This document shows, in pieces, positions 52,935-62,628 of a stretch of 64,000 nucleotides of DNA. The notes beneath the pieces are model-generated. The model saw only the letters and a program-made list of their open reading frames with translations, was not told the DNA's origin and ran no database searches. This DNA is from a bacterium. Lineage in GTDB: Bacteria > Bacillota > Clostridia > Lachnospirales > Lachnospiraceae. How positions within the stretch are numbered: the first letter of the stretch is position 1; every line of letters starts with the position of its first letter. Position numbers and translations under genes: made by a program. The stretch is taken from contig JAUNRX010000002.1 of the NCBI GenBank assembly GCA_030539495.1, positions 32,740 to 96,739 of the forward strand. Reading direction: 5' to 3'.

Positions 52935-52948
52935 CGAACGAATGTTCT
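52935..52948. promoter_or_regulatory. LexA (SOS) box of recA
   Basis: CGAAC-gaat-GTTCT matches the Gram-positive consensus CGAACNNNNGTTCG at all but the final base. It lies 14 to 27 bp downstream of the recA -10 element, over the start of the transcript. Confidence 0.8.
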
Positions 52949-52961
52949 ATTACTTAGTTAT

Positions 52962-52990
52962 ATCCTAATACATTTCTATACCGATGTCAA
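52962..52990 (-). promoter_or_regulatory. Promoter of recA
   Basis: On the minus strand TTGACA (52990-52985), 17-base spacer, TAGGAT (52967-52962). Confidence 0.75.
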
Positions 52991-53280
52991 CCTCATTTTA
53001 TAAGATTGTCCTAGTTATAAAATGTAATTCTTCCTAAGCACTCCCAGTTAACTGACATGATGAATTTTACCATATTTGTTCATAAAATAAAAGTACCACT
53101 CCACTTTTACTGTATAATCTGTCCTATTTCTATTAAAACTAGTCAGAATACAAAGTCGGCTTCATTATCTTTGAACTTTCACCCATGTTATATCAATTCC
53201 CCATACTTTTCTATCCCTAAGTATCATTAGCCTCCATATCTTCAAAGCCCCTCCCCCCACCATACACAGTTACGAGAGAC

Positions 53281-53411
53281 ATGCAATACCAGATGTGTTT
53301 CCTATAACATTACAAATGGGCATATGCATTTTGAAGGCAAACACCACAAGGTGTCTGACAGCAAAACACATATGCCCATTTGTAGAGGAAGAGAAACACA
53401 TTGGTATGCAT
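53281..53411. repeat. 131-bp palindromic element in the recA-ilvA gap
   Basis: A long interrupted hairpin. The outer arms 53281-53301 and 53393-53411 pair over about 19 bp with two single-base bulges. After an internal loop, the inner arms 53312-53326 (ACAAATGGGCATATG) and 53369-53383 pair perfectly over 15 bp. The apical part has an ACACC/GGTGT stem. Short minus-strand frames cross it but are interrupted. It could be a MITE-like repeat or a structured RNA. The rest of the gap 52991-53486 shows no gene. Confidence 0.6.
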
Positions 53412-53486
53412 TCCCTCCTATTGAACTTTTGTAACACTACAGGAGTTTTCTAAGCACAAATCTCAACTAACTCCAAGTGCCAAAGC

Positions 53487-54704
53487 CTAGTACATGCCAG
53501 TAGGCTGTACAATCTTTGGCTTATATCCTTTATCACGTAATGCTTTTACAATCTGCTCTTTATGTTCATGGCCAAATGCCTCCATTGTGATCACTAATTC
53601 AACAGCTGCATTACGGTTGATGCTGACGAACTGGTTATGTTCCAAACGGATGACATTACCTTGTTGTTCTGCAATTACTTGAGATACATTACAAAGTTCA
53701 CCTGGACGATCTGGAAGTAATACAGATACCGTAAATACACGGCCTCTTTGGATTAAGCCATGTTGTACGATACTTGCAACTGTGATGACATCCATGTTAC
53801 CACCACTAAGTACGGAAACGACTTTTTTACCTTTGCAGTCAAGATGTTTTAAGGCAGCTACTGTTAATAAGCCTGAATTTTCAACAACCATTTTATGATT
53901 TTCGATCATATCTAAGAAACTAACGATTAATTCGCGGTCATCAATTGTAATGATATCATCGATATTTTTTTGTATGTAAGGGAAAATATTAGAACCTGGT
54001 GTCTTTACTGCAGTACCATCTGCGATTGTCTCAACAGTTGGAAGAGAAACCACTTTTCCTGCCTTTAGGGATTCCTGCATGCAATTAGCTCCCGCTGGCT
54101 CAACACCGATTACCTTTATGTTTGGGTTTAACAATTTTGCTAAGGTAGATACACCTGCTGCAAGACCGCCGCCACCGATTGGAACTAAGATTATATCTAC
54201 AGTTGGAAGTTCTTTAAAGATTTCCATTGCGATTGTTCCTTGGCCGGTTGCTACTACTTCATCATCAAATGGATGGATAAATGTATATCCTTTTTCTTCT
54301 GCAAGCTTTAATGCATAAGCACAAGCTTCATCATATACATTGCCATAAAGGACAACTTCTGCCCCATAGCTCTTTGTACGGTTTACTTTGATTAGTGGAG
54401 TTGTGGTTGGCATAACGATGGTTGCTTTCGCATTGTATAATTTTGCTGCATAAGCAACTCCCTGTGCATGATTTCCTGCAGATGCCGTAATTAAACCTTT
54501 TTGTCGATCTTCTTCTGAAAGAGTACTAATCTTATAGTAAGCACCTCTTACTTTATACGCACCAGTATACTGCATATTTTCTGGTTTCAAATATACTTTA
54601 TTACCAGAAGTCTCTGAGAAATATTCACTGTAGATTAACTTTGTCTTATTAATAACTTTTTTTACAGACTCAGTAGCTTCTTCAAACTTATCTAATGTCA
54701 TCAT
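53487..54704 (-). CDS. ilvA: Threonine ammonia-lyase with C-terminal ACT-like domain
   Basis: 405-aa PLP enzyme deaminating threonine to 2-oxobutyrate and ammonia. The PLP lysine is Lys51 in YTGAYKVRGA. TASAGNHAQGVAYAA, VPIGGGGLAAG and a VLSGGN motif are present. The C-terminal region (about 325-405, VLLPDRPGELCNVSQVIAEQ) is ACT-like, as in the shorter allosteric or catabolic form. 2-oxobutyrate can feed isoleucine synthesis or propionate formation. AAAGGAG lies about 10 bases before ATG 54704. It follows ftsY. Confidence 0.94.
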   Translation of the reverse strand: MMTLDKFEEATESVKKVINKTKLIYSEYFSETSGNKVYLKPENMQYTGAYKVRGAYYKISTLSEEDRQKGLITASAGNHAQGVAYAAKLYNAKATIVMPTTTPLIKVNRTKSYGAEVVLYGNVYDEACAYALKLAEEKGYTFIHPFDDEVVATGQGTIAMEIFKELPTVDIILVPIGGGGLAAGVSTLAKLLNPNIKVIGVEPAGANCMQESLKAGKVVSLPTVETIADGTAVKTPGSNIFPYIQKNIDDIITIDDRELIVSFLDMIENHKMVVENSGLLTVAALKHLDCKGKKVVSVLSGGNMDVITVASIVQHGLIQRGRVFTVSVLLPDRPGELCNVSQVIAEQQGNVIRLEHNQFVSINRNAAVELVITMEAFGHEHKEQIVKALRDKGYKPKIVQPTGMY

Positions 54705-54738
54705 AACTATTCGTCTCCTTTAGTTTTTCTATGTATAG

Positions 54739-54770
54739 CAGAGATGCTATAGTTCATTATAGCATCTCTG
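54739..54770. repeat. Inverted repeat between ftsY and ilvA
   Basis: CAGAGATGCTATA and TATAGCATCTCTG arms with a 6-base loop; no T-run follows on the minus strand. It may slow or terminate transcription weakly, or protect transcript ends. Confidence 0.5.
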
Positions 54771-54778
54771 GGTACAGC

Positions 54779-55720
54779 TTATTCTTCTTCTGAATTGTTT
54801 CTTTCAAATAACGCATTTACGAAAGCATCGGCATCAAATTTTTGTAAATCTTCAATTTTTTCGCCTACGCCGATATATTTTACCGGAATACCCATCTCAG
54901 CCTGGATTGCAATTGCAATACCACCTTTTGCAGTACCATCAAGCTTTGTTAAAATAATACCTGTAATATCTGCTACTTCAGCAAACTGTTTCGCTTGTGC
55001 TAATGCATTTTGTCCAGTTGTACCGTCAAGAACTACTAAAGTCTCACGGTATGCTTCTGGATATTCACGATCAACGATACGGTTGATCTTACGAAGTTCT
55101 TCCATAAGGTTTTTCTTATTATGAAGACGTCCTGCTGTATCACATAAAAGGATATCCGCATTACGTGCCTTTGCAGCATTGATTGCGTCAAATACAACTG
55201 CTGCCGGATCAGAACCTTCTTGTTGTGCAATAATGTCAACACCTGCACGGTTAGACCATTCTGTTAACTGTTCGATTGCTGCCGCACGGAATGTATCCGC
55301 TGCTGCTAATACAACCTTCTTATTCATACCTTTAAACTGACCTGCAAGTTTACCAACACTTGTTGTCTTACCTACACCGTTAACACCGATTAGCATAAGA
55401 ACGGATTTTTTATCTTCAAATTCATATGCGGTTTCACCAACGCGCATTTGCTCTTTAATGCTTTCAATTAATAAGTCTTTACATTCTTTTGGATCTTTGA
55501 TTTTCTGTTCTTTTACTTTTTCTTGTAAGTTCTCAATAATCGCAGTGGTAGTTTTCACACCGATATCTGCCATAATTAAGATTTCTTCTAGTTCTTCGTA
55601 AAAATCATCATCGATTGCAGAAAAACCATTAAACACATGATCGATTCCAGAAAGAATATGATCTCTAGTTTTTGTTAATCCCGCAACTAAGCGACCAAAA
55701 AAGCCTTTTTTCTCTTTCAT
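54779..55720 (-). CDS. ftsY: Signal recognition particle receptor FtsY
   Basis: 313-aa SRP receptor GTPase that docks ribosome-SRP complexes at the membrane. A short N-terminal helix is followed by the NG domain. G1 is [15 protein letters not shown], then [37 protein letters not shown] and [12 protein letters not shown]. The acidic A domain of enterobacterial FtsY is missing, as usual in Firmicutes. The start is ATG 55720 with GAGGTG 4 to 5 bases upstream; a TTG at 55732 overlaps that site. It follows smc by 46 bp. Confidence 0.96.
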   Translation of the reverse strand: MKEKKGFFGRLVAGLTKTRDHILSGIDHVFNGFSAIDDDFYEELEEILIMADIGVKTTTAIIENLQEKVKEQKIKDPKECKDLLIESIKEQMRVGETAYEFEDKKSVLMLIGVNGVGKTTSVGKLAGQFKGMNKKVVLAAADTFRAAAIEQLTEWSNRAGVDIIAQQEGSDPAAVVFDAINAAKARNADILLCDTAGRLHNKKNLMEELRKINRIVDREYPEAYRETLVVLDGTTGQNALAQAKQFAEVADITGIILTKLDGTAKGGIAIAIQAEMGIPVKYIGVGEKIEDLQKFDADAFVNALFERNNSEEE

Positions 55721-55766
55721 AATACACCTCAAGTCAATTTATTATAATATAATAACACTAGTTTTA

Positions 55767-58700
55767 TTATTTATCTAGTTCATTTTCAATTAAGTTGACA
55801 CTTACTAGTGTAGATACACCTTTTTCTTGCATTGTTATACCGTATAAGCGGTCTGCCATTTCCATGGAGCCCCTTCTATGGGTAATAATAATGAACTGTG
55901 TTCTATGTGTAAGTTTTTTCAGATATTTTGCATAACGATCTACATTTGACTCATCTAATGCCGCTTCAATCTCATCAAGAAGACAGAATGGAGATGGCTT
56001 TAAGTTCTGGATTGCAAACAACAAGCTGATTGCCGTTAATGCTTTTTCTCCACCGGATAACTGCATCATATTCTGTAGTTTCTTGCCTGGTGGCTGCGCA
56101 CTGATGCGGATACCTGCTTCTAGAAGATCTTCGCCCTCTACAAGTTCCAATGTCCCTTTACCACCGCCAAATAATTCTTTGAATACGACGTCAAATTGGT
56201 TCTTGATCTGTCCAAACTTTTCTTCAAACTGTTTACGCATTTCAATATCTAACTCTTCGATAATCTTTAATAAGGCTTCTTCTGCCTTAACTAAATCATC
56301 ACGTTGAGAGCTAAGTAACTCAAAACGCTCTTCTAAGTTCTTATAGTCTTCAATGGCATTTACATTTACATCACCAAGACCTTTGATCTTACCCTTTAAT
56401 GCTGCAATTGTTTTCTTTATTTCAGCAGATGTATAATCTTCCTCACTGCGCATTGTAAGTGCTTCTGAATACGTAATTTCATATTCTTCCCACATATAAT
56501 TTACATATACGGTTAAGGAATCATCTAATTTCTCAAGAGCATTTGCAAGACGATAGCATTCTTTATCTAACGTACTGATACGGTTGGACAACTCTTCTCG
56601 CTTATTAAAGAAGTCTTTATGCTGATTTGTCACCTGCTCTTTTTCAGCCGTAAGTTCAAGAATCTTAGTTTCAATCTCGTCAACTTTTACGGTAAATTCT
56701 TTCACCATGTCTTGGATTGCATTGATACCATCAACTCTTTGTGCAACAATGGCTTCAGAACTTGCAATACTTGTATCAAGAGAACCTTTTTCTTCTTTCA
56801 GACGTCTGATATCCTCTTTAACACGAGCAACATTTTGAGATGCAAACTGCATGCTTTGCTCTAATTTTGACATCTTGATCTTTAATTCTGAGAATTCATT
56901 GATAATGGACTGATGTCCCTTCTTCTTCTCTTCCACTGCTTTACTTAATGAAATGATCATGTCATCATTTTGTTTTGACTTCTCATCATTTTTTGTAAGG
57001 CTTTCAGTTAATGAAGTAAGATTATCTTTTAATTCTTTTCCTTGAGACTCGATTTCATTGTTTTCTCTTGTAATATCTTCGAAATCATGTTCTACATTTT
57101 TTAAATCAACTCTAGTCTGATTTAATGTCAAACGTTCCGTATTTAAGTTTAAGTTACATTCATGAACGGCTTTTTCATTGTCTACAATCTTCTCTTCAAT
57201 TGTAGTTCGTTCTTGCAACATTGCATTTAACGTCTGATTTAACTTCGTACCTTCCGTTTCAATCTTTGTAATCTTTTCTTTAATATCATCGATTTCACGT
57301 CGTCTACCAAGAAGGTTACTGCTGTTCTTATAAGCACCACCTGACATGGAACCGCCTGGATTTAATAAATCACCTTCAACAGTAACGATACGTAAGGAAT
57401 ATTGATACTTCTTAGCTAATAAAATCGCATTATCGATATGATCAACTACTACAATTCTACCTAATAAGTTTTCCACTACCTGCTTGTACATAGGCTGTGT
57501 CTCAACAAGTGCAGAAGCTAATCCAATAACCCCTGGCTCATGAAGGGCCTTTTCATTATAGAAATGACTCTTATTTGAAATACTTGTAAGAGGTAAGAAC
57601 GTAGCTCGTCCAAAACGATTTTTCTTTAAATAGCCGATTAATTCTTTGGCTGTCTGCTCATTGTCCGTAACGATATTCTGAATACTACCACCAAGTGCTG
57701 TTTCCACTGCTGTTTCATATTCTTTCTGAACTTTGATAATATCTGCTACTACACCATGGATACCTTTGTATACGGTCTTTTGTTCCATGATCTTACGGAT
57801 ACTGTTACCATAGCCTTCGTATCGTTCAGTAATGTTGGACAGATACTCTAATCTGGATTTTTCCTTGTGGTATAATTGACGTTTTTCATCAATTTCCCTA
57901 CGCATATCAGAGAGTCTATGATCCATAGCAAGTAATGCCGCATCATTTGCCTTCTTAAGCTCTTGTTGTCTCTCTAACTCTTCATTGATCTGAACAATCT
58001 TGATATTATGATTTTTAATCTTCTGCTTAAAGATATCTTCATCACTCTTATTTTTAAGAAGGCGTTGATTTAATGAGATCTTTTTCAGATTATTTTGCTC
58101 TAAAATTGCTTCATAACGCTGCATTTTAGATTTAACGTTGGAATTATCACTTAATAAGTCAAAGATTTCTGCCTTTAAATCATCGATTTGTTTGTTCATC
58201 GAAATGATTTCATTATTAGAAGCAGTCATCTTTGCCTGCATTTGATTCTGTTCTTCTTTTAAATCGATCAATTCTTGATCTACCGTTGCCTTATCCGATC
58301 CGATTTTATTCAGTTCTTCCTCTTTACGAGCAATATCTACATCGATATTTTCTTTACGGCTGCGTAATTGATCTGCGCTTTGTTTTGCAGCAATAATTTG
58401 TTCATTTAAGACCTTGATCTGACTATCTTGCTGTTCTTTTCTAATCTTATTTTCACTTAACTCAGATTTTAAACCATCGATCTTTGTATTAAATGCTTCC
58501 AAGGATTCTTCTAATTTTGCATATTCTACTTTTGCAAGATCAAAACTGTCTTTCGTCGTCTTTAAATCATTGATTGCAATGGCCTGTTTCTGTTCTAAAG
58601 TAGTTTTATCTTCTTCAATTCGGTCATGTTCCATTAGGAACATATTGACATCCAAATTCTTTAATTCATCACGATACTTTAAGAATTCCTTCGCTACTTG

Positions 58701-59327
58701 CGCTTGTTTTTCTAATGGTCCGACTTGTTTTTCAATTTCGGACAAAATATCGTTAATGCGGTAAAGATTTTGTTTTTCAACTTCCAAATTCTTTTGCGCT
58801 GCATATTTTCTCTTCTTAAATTTAACGATACCAGCTGCTTCATCGAATAATTCACGACGATCTTCTGGCTTACCGCTTAAGATTTTTTCAATCTGGCCCT
58901 GTCCGATAATAGAGTAACCCTCTTTACCGATACCAGTATCAAGTAAAAGTTCCTGAACATCCTTCAATCGACAGTTATGTCCATTGATTAGATATTCACT
59001 TTCCCCCGATCTAAATACACGTCTTGCAATCTTTACTTCTTCATAATCAATATTTAAGTCATGAGAACTATTATCAAGGGTAATCGCTACATATGCATAT
59101 CCTAACGGTTTTCTTGCTTCTGTACCAGAGAAGATAATATCTTCCATCTTGGCACCACGCAACTGTTTGGCGCTTTGTTCACCAAGTACCCAGCGAACTG
59201 CGTCACCTACGTTACTTTTACCAGAGCCGTTTGGACCTACGATTGCCGTGATACCGTCATGAAAATCAAATATCATCTTATTGGCAAAGGACTTGAAGCC
59301 TTGTACTTCAATGCTCTTTAAATACAT
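55767..59327 (-). CDS. smc: Chromosome segregation ATPase SMC
   Basis: 1186-aa SMC. N-terminal Walker A GPNGSGKSNVGDAVRW and the following WVLGEQSAKQLRG form one half of the ATPase head. Long coiled coils flank a hinge domain at about 510-650 (GIHGVVADIIKV, GGSMSGGAYKN). The C-terminal head half has QLSGGEKALTA and LLDEIEAALDESNV. With ScpA and ScpB it forms the condensin that organises and segregates the chromosome. The start ATG overlaps the rnc stop codon (TAATG). Confidence 0.97.
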   Translation of the reverse strand: MYLKSIEVQGFKSFANKMIFDFHDGITAIVGPNGSGKSNVGDAVRWVLGEQSAKQLRGAKMEDIIFSGTEARKPLGYAYVAITLDNSSHDLNIDYEEVKIARRVFRSGESEYLINGHNCRLKDVQELLLDTGIGKEGYSIIGQGQIEKILSGKPEDRRELFDEAAGIVKFKKRKYAAQKNLEVEKQNLYRINDILSEIEKQVGPLEKQAQVAKEFLKYRDELKNLDVNMFLMEHDRIEEDKTTLEQKQAIAINDLKTTKDSFDLAKVEYAKLEESLEAFNTKIDGLKSELSENKIRKEQQDSQIKVLNEQIIAAKQSADQLRSRKENIDVDIARKEEELNKIGSDKATVDQELIDLKEEQNQMQAKMTASNNEIISMNKQIDDLKAEIFDLLSDNSNVKSKMQRYEAILEQNNLKKISLNQRLLKNKSDEDIFKQKIKNHNIKIVQINEELERQQELKKANDAALLAMDHRLSDMRREIDEKRQLYHKEKSRLEYLSNITERYEGYGNSIRKIMEQKTVYKGIHGVVADIIKVQKEYETAVETALGGSIQNIVTDNEQTAKELIGYLKKNRFGRATFLPLTSISNKSHFYNEKALHEPGVIGLASALVETQPMYKQVVENLLGRIVVVDHIDNAILLAKKYQYSLRIVTVEGDLLNPGGSMSGGAYKNSSNLLGRRREIDDIKEKITKIETEGTKLNQTLNAMLQERTTIEEKIVDNEKAVHECNLNLNTERLTLNQTRVDLKNVEHDFEDITRENNEIESQGKELKDNLTSLTESLTKNDEKSKQNDDMIISLSKAVEEKKKGHQSIINEFSELKIKMSKLEQSMQFASQNVARVKEDIRRLKEEKGSLDTSIASSEAIVAQRVDGINAIQDMVKEFTVKVDEIETKILELTAEKEQVTNQHKDFFNKREELSNRISTLDKECYRLANALEKLDDSLTVYVNYMWEEYEITYSEALTMRSEEDYTSAEIKKTIAALKGKIKGLGDVNVNAIEDYKNLEERFELLSSQRDDLVKAEEALLKIIEELDIEMRKQFEEKFGQIKNQFDVVFKELFGGGKGTLELVEGEDLLEAGIRISAQPPGKKLQNMMQLSGGEKALTAISLLFAIQNLKPSPFCLLDEIEAALDESNVDRYAKYLKKLTHRTQFIIITHRRGSMEMADRLYGITMQEKGVSTLVSVNLIENELDK

Positions 59328-60031
59328 TAATTCATTCTCCCACTTTCTTTAAGCTTCAATAACGCTTTATAAGCGGCATTCTGCTCAGCGGCTTTCTTTG
59401 TTCTGCCGATTCCTGTTGCTAATTCTTCTGTACCTACTTTTGCAACTACAGTAAATTTCTTATTATGGTCTGGACCTTCTTCTGAAACAAGCTCATAACC
59501 TAAAGTTTCTTTGCTCTCACCTTGAATTACTTCTTGTAAGATAGTCTTGCTATCATAAAAGAGTTTCTTATGCTCAATATCATTTAAAATATACTTGTGA
59601 ATGAACTCTTTTGCACTAGTAAAACCACCGTCAAGAAAAATAGCACCGATTACTGCTTCTAAAGCATCAGAAAGTATCGAATCACGATCTCTTCCACCCG
59701 TTGCATCTTCTCCTTTACCAAGTAATAAATAATCACCTAGTTTGATCTCTCTTGCGCATAATGCTAATGTTGGCTCACAAACCATGCTGGCACGTAATCT
59801 TGTAAGCTCACCTTCTTGCATTTCCTTGTGTTCACCAAAAATAAATTCACTGGATACTAATTCTAATACAGCATCTCCAAGGAATTCTAAACGTTCATTG
59901 TTCTTTAACTTATCATATCTTTTTTCGTTTGAATAAGAGCTGTGAGTTAATGCTTGTTTTAATGTGTCTTTCTTTTTAAATGTAAATCCAATTTTTTGTT
60001 CAAATGAAGAAACTGTCTCATTTGTTGTCAT
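59327..60031 (-). CDS. rnc: Ribonuclease III
   Basis: 234-aa double-strand-specific endoribonuclease. The catalytic domain has ERLEFLGDAVLELV (signature) and a second acidic site around LSDALEAVIGAIFLDGG. The C-terminal double-stranded-RNA-binding domain (about 160-230) ends GRTKKAAEQNAAYKALLKL. AGGAGG precedes ATG 60031 by about 7 bases. The leader contains two hairpins that could be self-cleavage targets. The gene overlaps smc by the stop/start. Confidence 0.96.
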   Translation of the reverse strand: MTTNETVSSFEQKIGFTFKKKDTLKQALTHSSYSNEKRYDKLKNNERLEFLGDAVLELVSSEFIFGEHKEMQEGELTRLRASMVCEPTLALCAREIKLGDYLLLGKGEDATGGRDRDSILSDALEAVIGAIFLDGGFTSAKEFIHKYILNDIEHKKLFYDSKTILQEVIQGESKETLGYELVSEEGPDHNKKFTVVAKVGTEELATGIGRTKKAAEQNAAYKALLKLKESGRMN

Positions 60032-60063
60032 AGATTGCCTCCTAATATTATGGTAGAGATTAT

Positions 60064-60134
60064 GCCTGGCACTTTATTGCTTACAGGCTCTCTTCTTTAT
60101 TGTACCCCCAGTGAATACACTTGTCTAGCTGGGG
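60064..60134 (-). promoter_or_regulatory. Paired hairpins in the rnc leader
   Basis: CCCCAG (60106-60111) pairs with CTGGGG (60129-60134), and GCCTG (60064-60068) pairs with CAGGC (60084-60088), both upstream of the rnc ribosome binding site. They could serve as RNase III target stems, as in known rnc autoregulation. Confidence 0.4.
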
Positions 60135-60190
60135 ATTTATGTCTTAACGTTGTTTTATATAACGTTGCTATGCAATTATCTTATAAAACG

Positions 60191-60221
60191 AAAAGGGCTG
60201 TCGCAGTTTAATGGACAGCCC
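60191..60221 (-). terminator. Intrinsic terminator of the plsX-acpP unit
   Basis: Minus-strand GGGCTGTC / GACAGCCC with an 11-base loop and TTTTCGTTTT after it, just downstream of the acpP stop at 60232. Confidence 0.85.
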
Positions 60222-60231
60222 AAATTAATTA

Positions 60232-60462
60232 TTAGTTTAAAGCGTTTTTAATCTGTTCAACAGCATCAGATACTGTAACGATATTTTCTGCATCTTCATT
60301 TGCGATTTCGATGTCAAATTCTTCTTCAATACCCATGATAATTTGGAAGATATCTAAGGAGTCAGCTCCTAAATCATCAACGAACGTAGTGTTCATTGTA
60401 ATATCATCCGCTTCAACATTAAGTACTTCGCTTATAATTTTTTGTAACTTTTCAAATTCCAT
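60232..60462 (-). CDS. acpP: Acyl carrier protein
   Basis: 76-aa acidic four-helix ACP. The phosphopantetheine attachment Ser is in the motif GADSLD (about residue 36). The flanking helix (IFQIIMGIEEEFDIEI) and N-terminus (MEFEKLQKIISEVL) are typical. It carries fatty acyl chains during synthesis and supplies PlsX, encoded just upstream. AAAGGTGA precedes ATG 60462. Confidence 0.96.
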   Translation of the reverse strand: MEFEKLQKIISEVLNVEADDITMNTTFVDDLGADSLDIFQIIMGIEEEFDIEIANEDAENIVTVSDAVEQIKNALN

Positions 60463-60479
60463 TATAAATTCACCTTTCT

Positions 60480-61493
60480 TTATTCGTTATTCACACAAAT
60501 ACTATCTTTTATTTTCTCAGTTATTTTCTGTTCTTTAAATGTAACGCATTGAAGAATTGAATTCTTTATCTCTTTGCTCTTTGAACTGCCATGAGTTTTT
60601 ACAACTAAGCCTTTAAGACCAAGTAATGGTGCACCACCGTATTCGGATGCATCAAATGCTTGTAGTGTTTCTTTCAATGCCGGTTTAACCATTGCAGCAC
60701 CGATTTTACTTCTAGTTGTTGACATAAGTCCTTGTTTGATCGTTTTGACTAACGCGCCACTTACGCCTTCATAAAGCTTAAGGATTACATTTCCTACAAA
60801 TGCTTCACATACAATAACGTCTGCTTTGCCATAAGGAATGTCTCTGGCTTCAATACTTCCGATAAAATTAATATCGTCACAGTTTTTTAGTATAGGATAT
60901 GTTTCTTTTACCAAACTATTACCCTTTTCTTCTTCTGCACCTATATTTACAATTGCTACTCTTGGATTTTTAATACCAACAACATTCTCCATATAGATGG
61001 AACCCATTTTTGCAAATTGAACTAAATGAGATGATCTTGCGTCAACATTTGCTCCACAATCAATAAGAAGGGATACTCCGTCAATTGTAGGAATTAGTGG
61101 TGCCAATGGTGGTCTTTCAACCCCTTTGATTCTTCCAACGATAAGTTGTCCGCCTACTAATACTGCTCCAGTGCTTCCTGCGGAAACAAAGCAGTCTGCC
61201 TGTCCTTTTTTCACTAAATTCATAGCAACAACGATTGATGATTCTTTCTTACGACGTATCGCCATAACAGGAGCTTCGTCATTTGTAATGACGTCTTCTG
61301 CATGAACAACTTCAATCTGACTTTCATTATAGGTATACTGTTTTAACTTTTCATCGAGTAGTTCTTGTTTCCCAACAAGAATGACTTTAATGTCGCTACT
61401 CTCATTTACAGCTTCTACTGCACCTTTAATGATTTCGTCAGGGGCATTGTCACCACCCATAGCATCAACAGCTATATTTACTCTAGTCTGCAT
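60480..61493 (-). CDS. plsX: Phosphate acyltransferase PlsX
   Basis: 337-aa PlsX, which converts acyl-ACP to acyl-phosphate for phospholipid synthesis at the membrane. Motifs are NIAVDAMGGDNAPDEI at the start, SAGSTGAVLVGG, DCGANVDARSSHLVQFAKMG and NIGAEEEKGN. GGGAGG lies about 8 bases before ATG 61493. It is 17 bp upstream of acpP, so substrate donor and enzyme are co-expressed. In many Firmicutes rpmF and fapR precede plsX; here cheR does. Confidence 0.96.
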   Translation of the reverse strand: MQTRVNIAVDAMGGDNAPDEIIKGAVEAVNESSDIKVILVGKQELLDEKLKQYTYNESQIEVVHAEDVITNDEAPVMAIRRKKESSIVVAMNLVKKGQADCFVSAGSTGAVLVGGQLIVGRIKGVERPPLAPLIPTIDGVSLLIDCGANVDARSSHLVQFAKMGSIYMENVVGIKNPRVAIVNIGAEEEKGNSLVKETYPILKNCDDINFIGSIEARDIPYGKADVIVCEAFVGNVILKLYEGVSGALVKTIKQGLMSTTRSKIGAAMVKPALKETLQAFDASEYGGAPLLGLKGLVVKTHGSSKSKEIKNSILQCVTFKEQKITEKIKDSICVNNE

Positions 61494-61525
61494 TCTATTT
61501 TCCTCCCTGCTATTATCTATTAATC

Positions 61526-61554
61526 AATATACTAAATATCTTACTAGAAATCAA
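61526..61554 (-). promoter_or_regulatory. Candidate promoter of plsX
   Basis: On the minus strand TTGATT (61554-61549), 17-base spacer, TATATT (61531-61526). The rest of the 240-bp gap to cheR holds a weak hairpin at 61651-61677 (GACAGGT/ACCTGCC) that may end cheR transcription. Confidence 0.5.
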
Positions 61555-61733
61555 TAACAATTTATCAAAAAAGTGAGAACAAAACAAGGCGAAAAATGAT
61601 ATATTCAGCATATTTAATGTAGCTTTAAACGAAAAGATGATTTTATGCACAAAGACAGGTCTTTTCATCAACCTGCCCCTTACATCTATCATACGATTTT
61701 CACCCTATTTATATACGTACAATACTAATTATC

Positions 61734-62513
61734 CTATATTTTACGGTAGAAAAAAGATTTATGAGACTTAAAGCCTAATTCCTGGGCTTGAATAATCTGC
61801 TCTGTACTTCCAACAAATAAATAACACTCTTTCTTTAGAGAAGAATTAAATCGTTCGTAAATGCCTCTCTTTGCTTCTTCTGTAAAGTAAATCATAACAT
61901 TTCTGCAGATAATGATATCGCAATCCTTTGGATATGGATCCTTTAATAAATCATGCTGCTTAAATTCTACACGACTTTTAATTTCAGAAGAAATCTGAAG
62001 TGTCTTATCGTTAATTCTAGTAAAATGCTTTTTCGTAAATTCGGCGGGCAATGCTTTTACATTCTTTTCGTTGTAAAGTCCTAGTCTGGCTTTTTCAATT
62101 ACCTGCTTGTCGATATCAGTAGCAATAATCTTAATATTGCTTAAAGGCATTAACTTGCTTAAGCACATAACTAAAGAGTAAGGTTCCTCCCCTGTGGAAC
62201 ATGCTGCACTCCAGATTTTAAGACTCTTGCCATTCTTTTTGATCAATTCCGGAAAGACTTCTTTTTCAAGTACGGTCCATTGATCTGGATTTCGATAAAA
62301 CTCGGATACATTAATTGTCAGATAATTTACAAACTCATCTAGTTTTTCTTTATCTGATTTAATCAGTTTTATATAATCGCTATATGTTTTTACATTGTTT
62401 TTTGTAATCAATGCATCAATTCTACGCTTCATCTGGCGTTCTTTATATGAATTCAAGTCTAGCTTGATTAACTGAAAGACTCGCTTTTTAAATTCTTCGT
62501 AATTACCTAACAT
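61734..62513 (-). CDS. cheR: CheR-type chemotaxis methyltransferase
   Basis: 259-aa S-adenosylmethionine-dependent methyltransferase that methylates glutamates of chemoreceptors. The N-terminal helical CheR domain (about 1-75) has DSYKERQ-like LNSYKERQMKRRIDALI. The catalytic domain has WSAACSTGEEPYSL (SAM loop), IIATDIDKQVIEKARLGLY, and DIIICRNVMIYF. No other chemotaxis gene is nearby. GGGAGA lies 4 bases before ATG 62513. Confidence 0.93.
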   Translation of the reverse strand: MLGNYEEFKKRVFQLIKLDLNSYKERQMKRRIDALITKNNVKTYSDYIKLIKSDKEKLDEFVNYLTINVSEFYRNPDQWTVLEKEVFPELIKKNGKSLKIWSAACSTGEEPYSLVMCLSKLMPLSNIKIIATDIDKQVIEKARLGLYNEKNVKALPAEFTKKHFTRINDKTLQISSEIKSRVEFKQHDLLKDPYPKDCDIIICRNVMIYFTEEAKRGIYERFNSSLKKECYLFVGSTEQIIQAQELGFKSHKSFFYRKI

Positions 62514-62563
62514 AATTCTCCCTATTTTCCCTATAATTTAATACGTACAGCGACAATCTCCTA

Positions 62564-62608
62564 TAAAAACAAAGAGCAGGCTAATCGTAAAGCCGATTAA
62601 CCTGCTCT
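62564..62608 (-). terminator. Intrinsic terminator of ispH-rpsA
   Basis: Minus-strand AGAGCAGG.TAATCG / CGATTA.CCTGCTCT stem followed by TTTGTTTTT, just past the stop at 62629. Confidence 0.85.
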
Positions 62609-62628
62609 CTATATAAGAAGGATATGAA

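Noticed and set aside
53273-53411. Short minus-strand frames across the palindrome near recA
   Set aside because: The frames are symmetric by-products of the inverted repeat, and the AGGAGG spacing is too short or too long for the available ATG codons.
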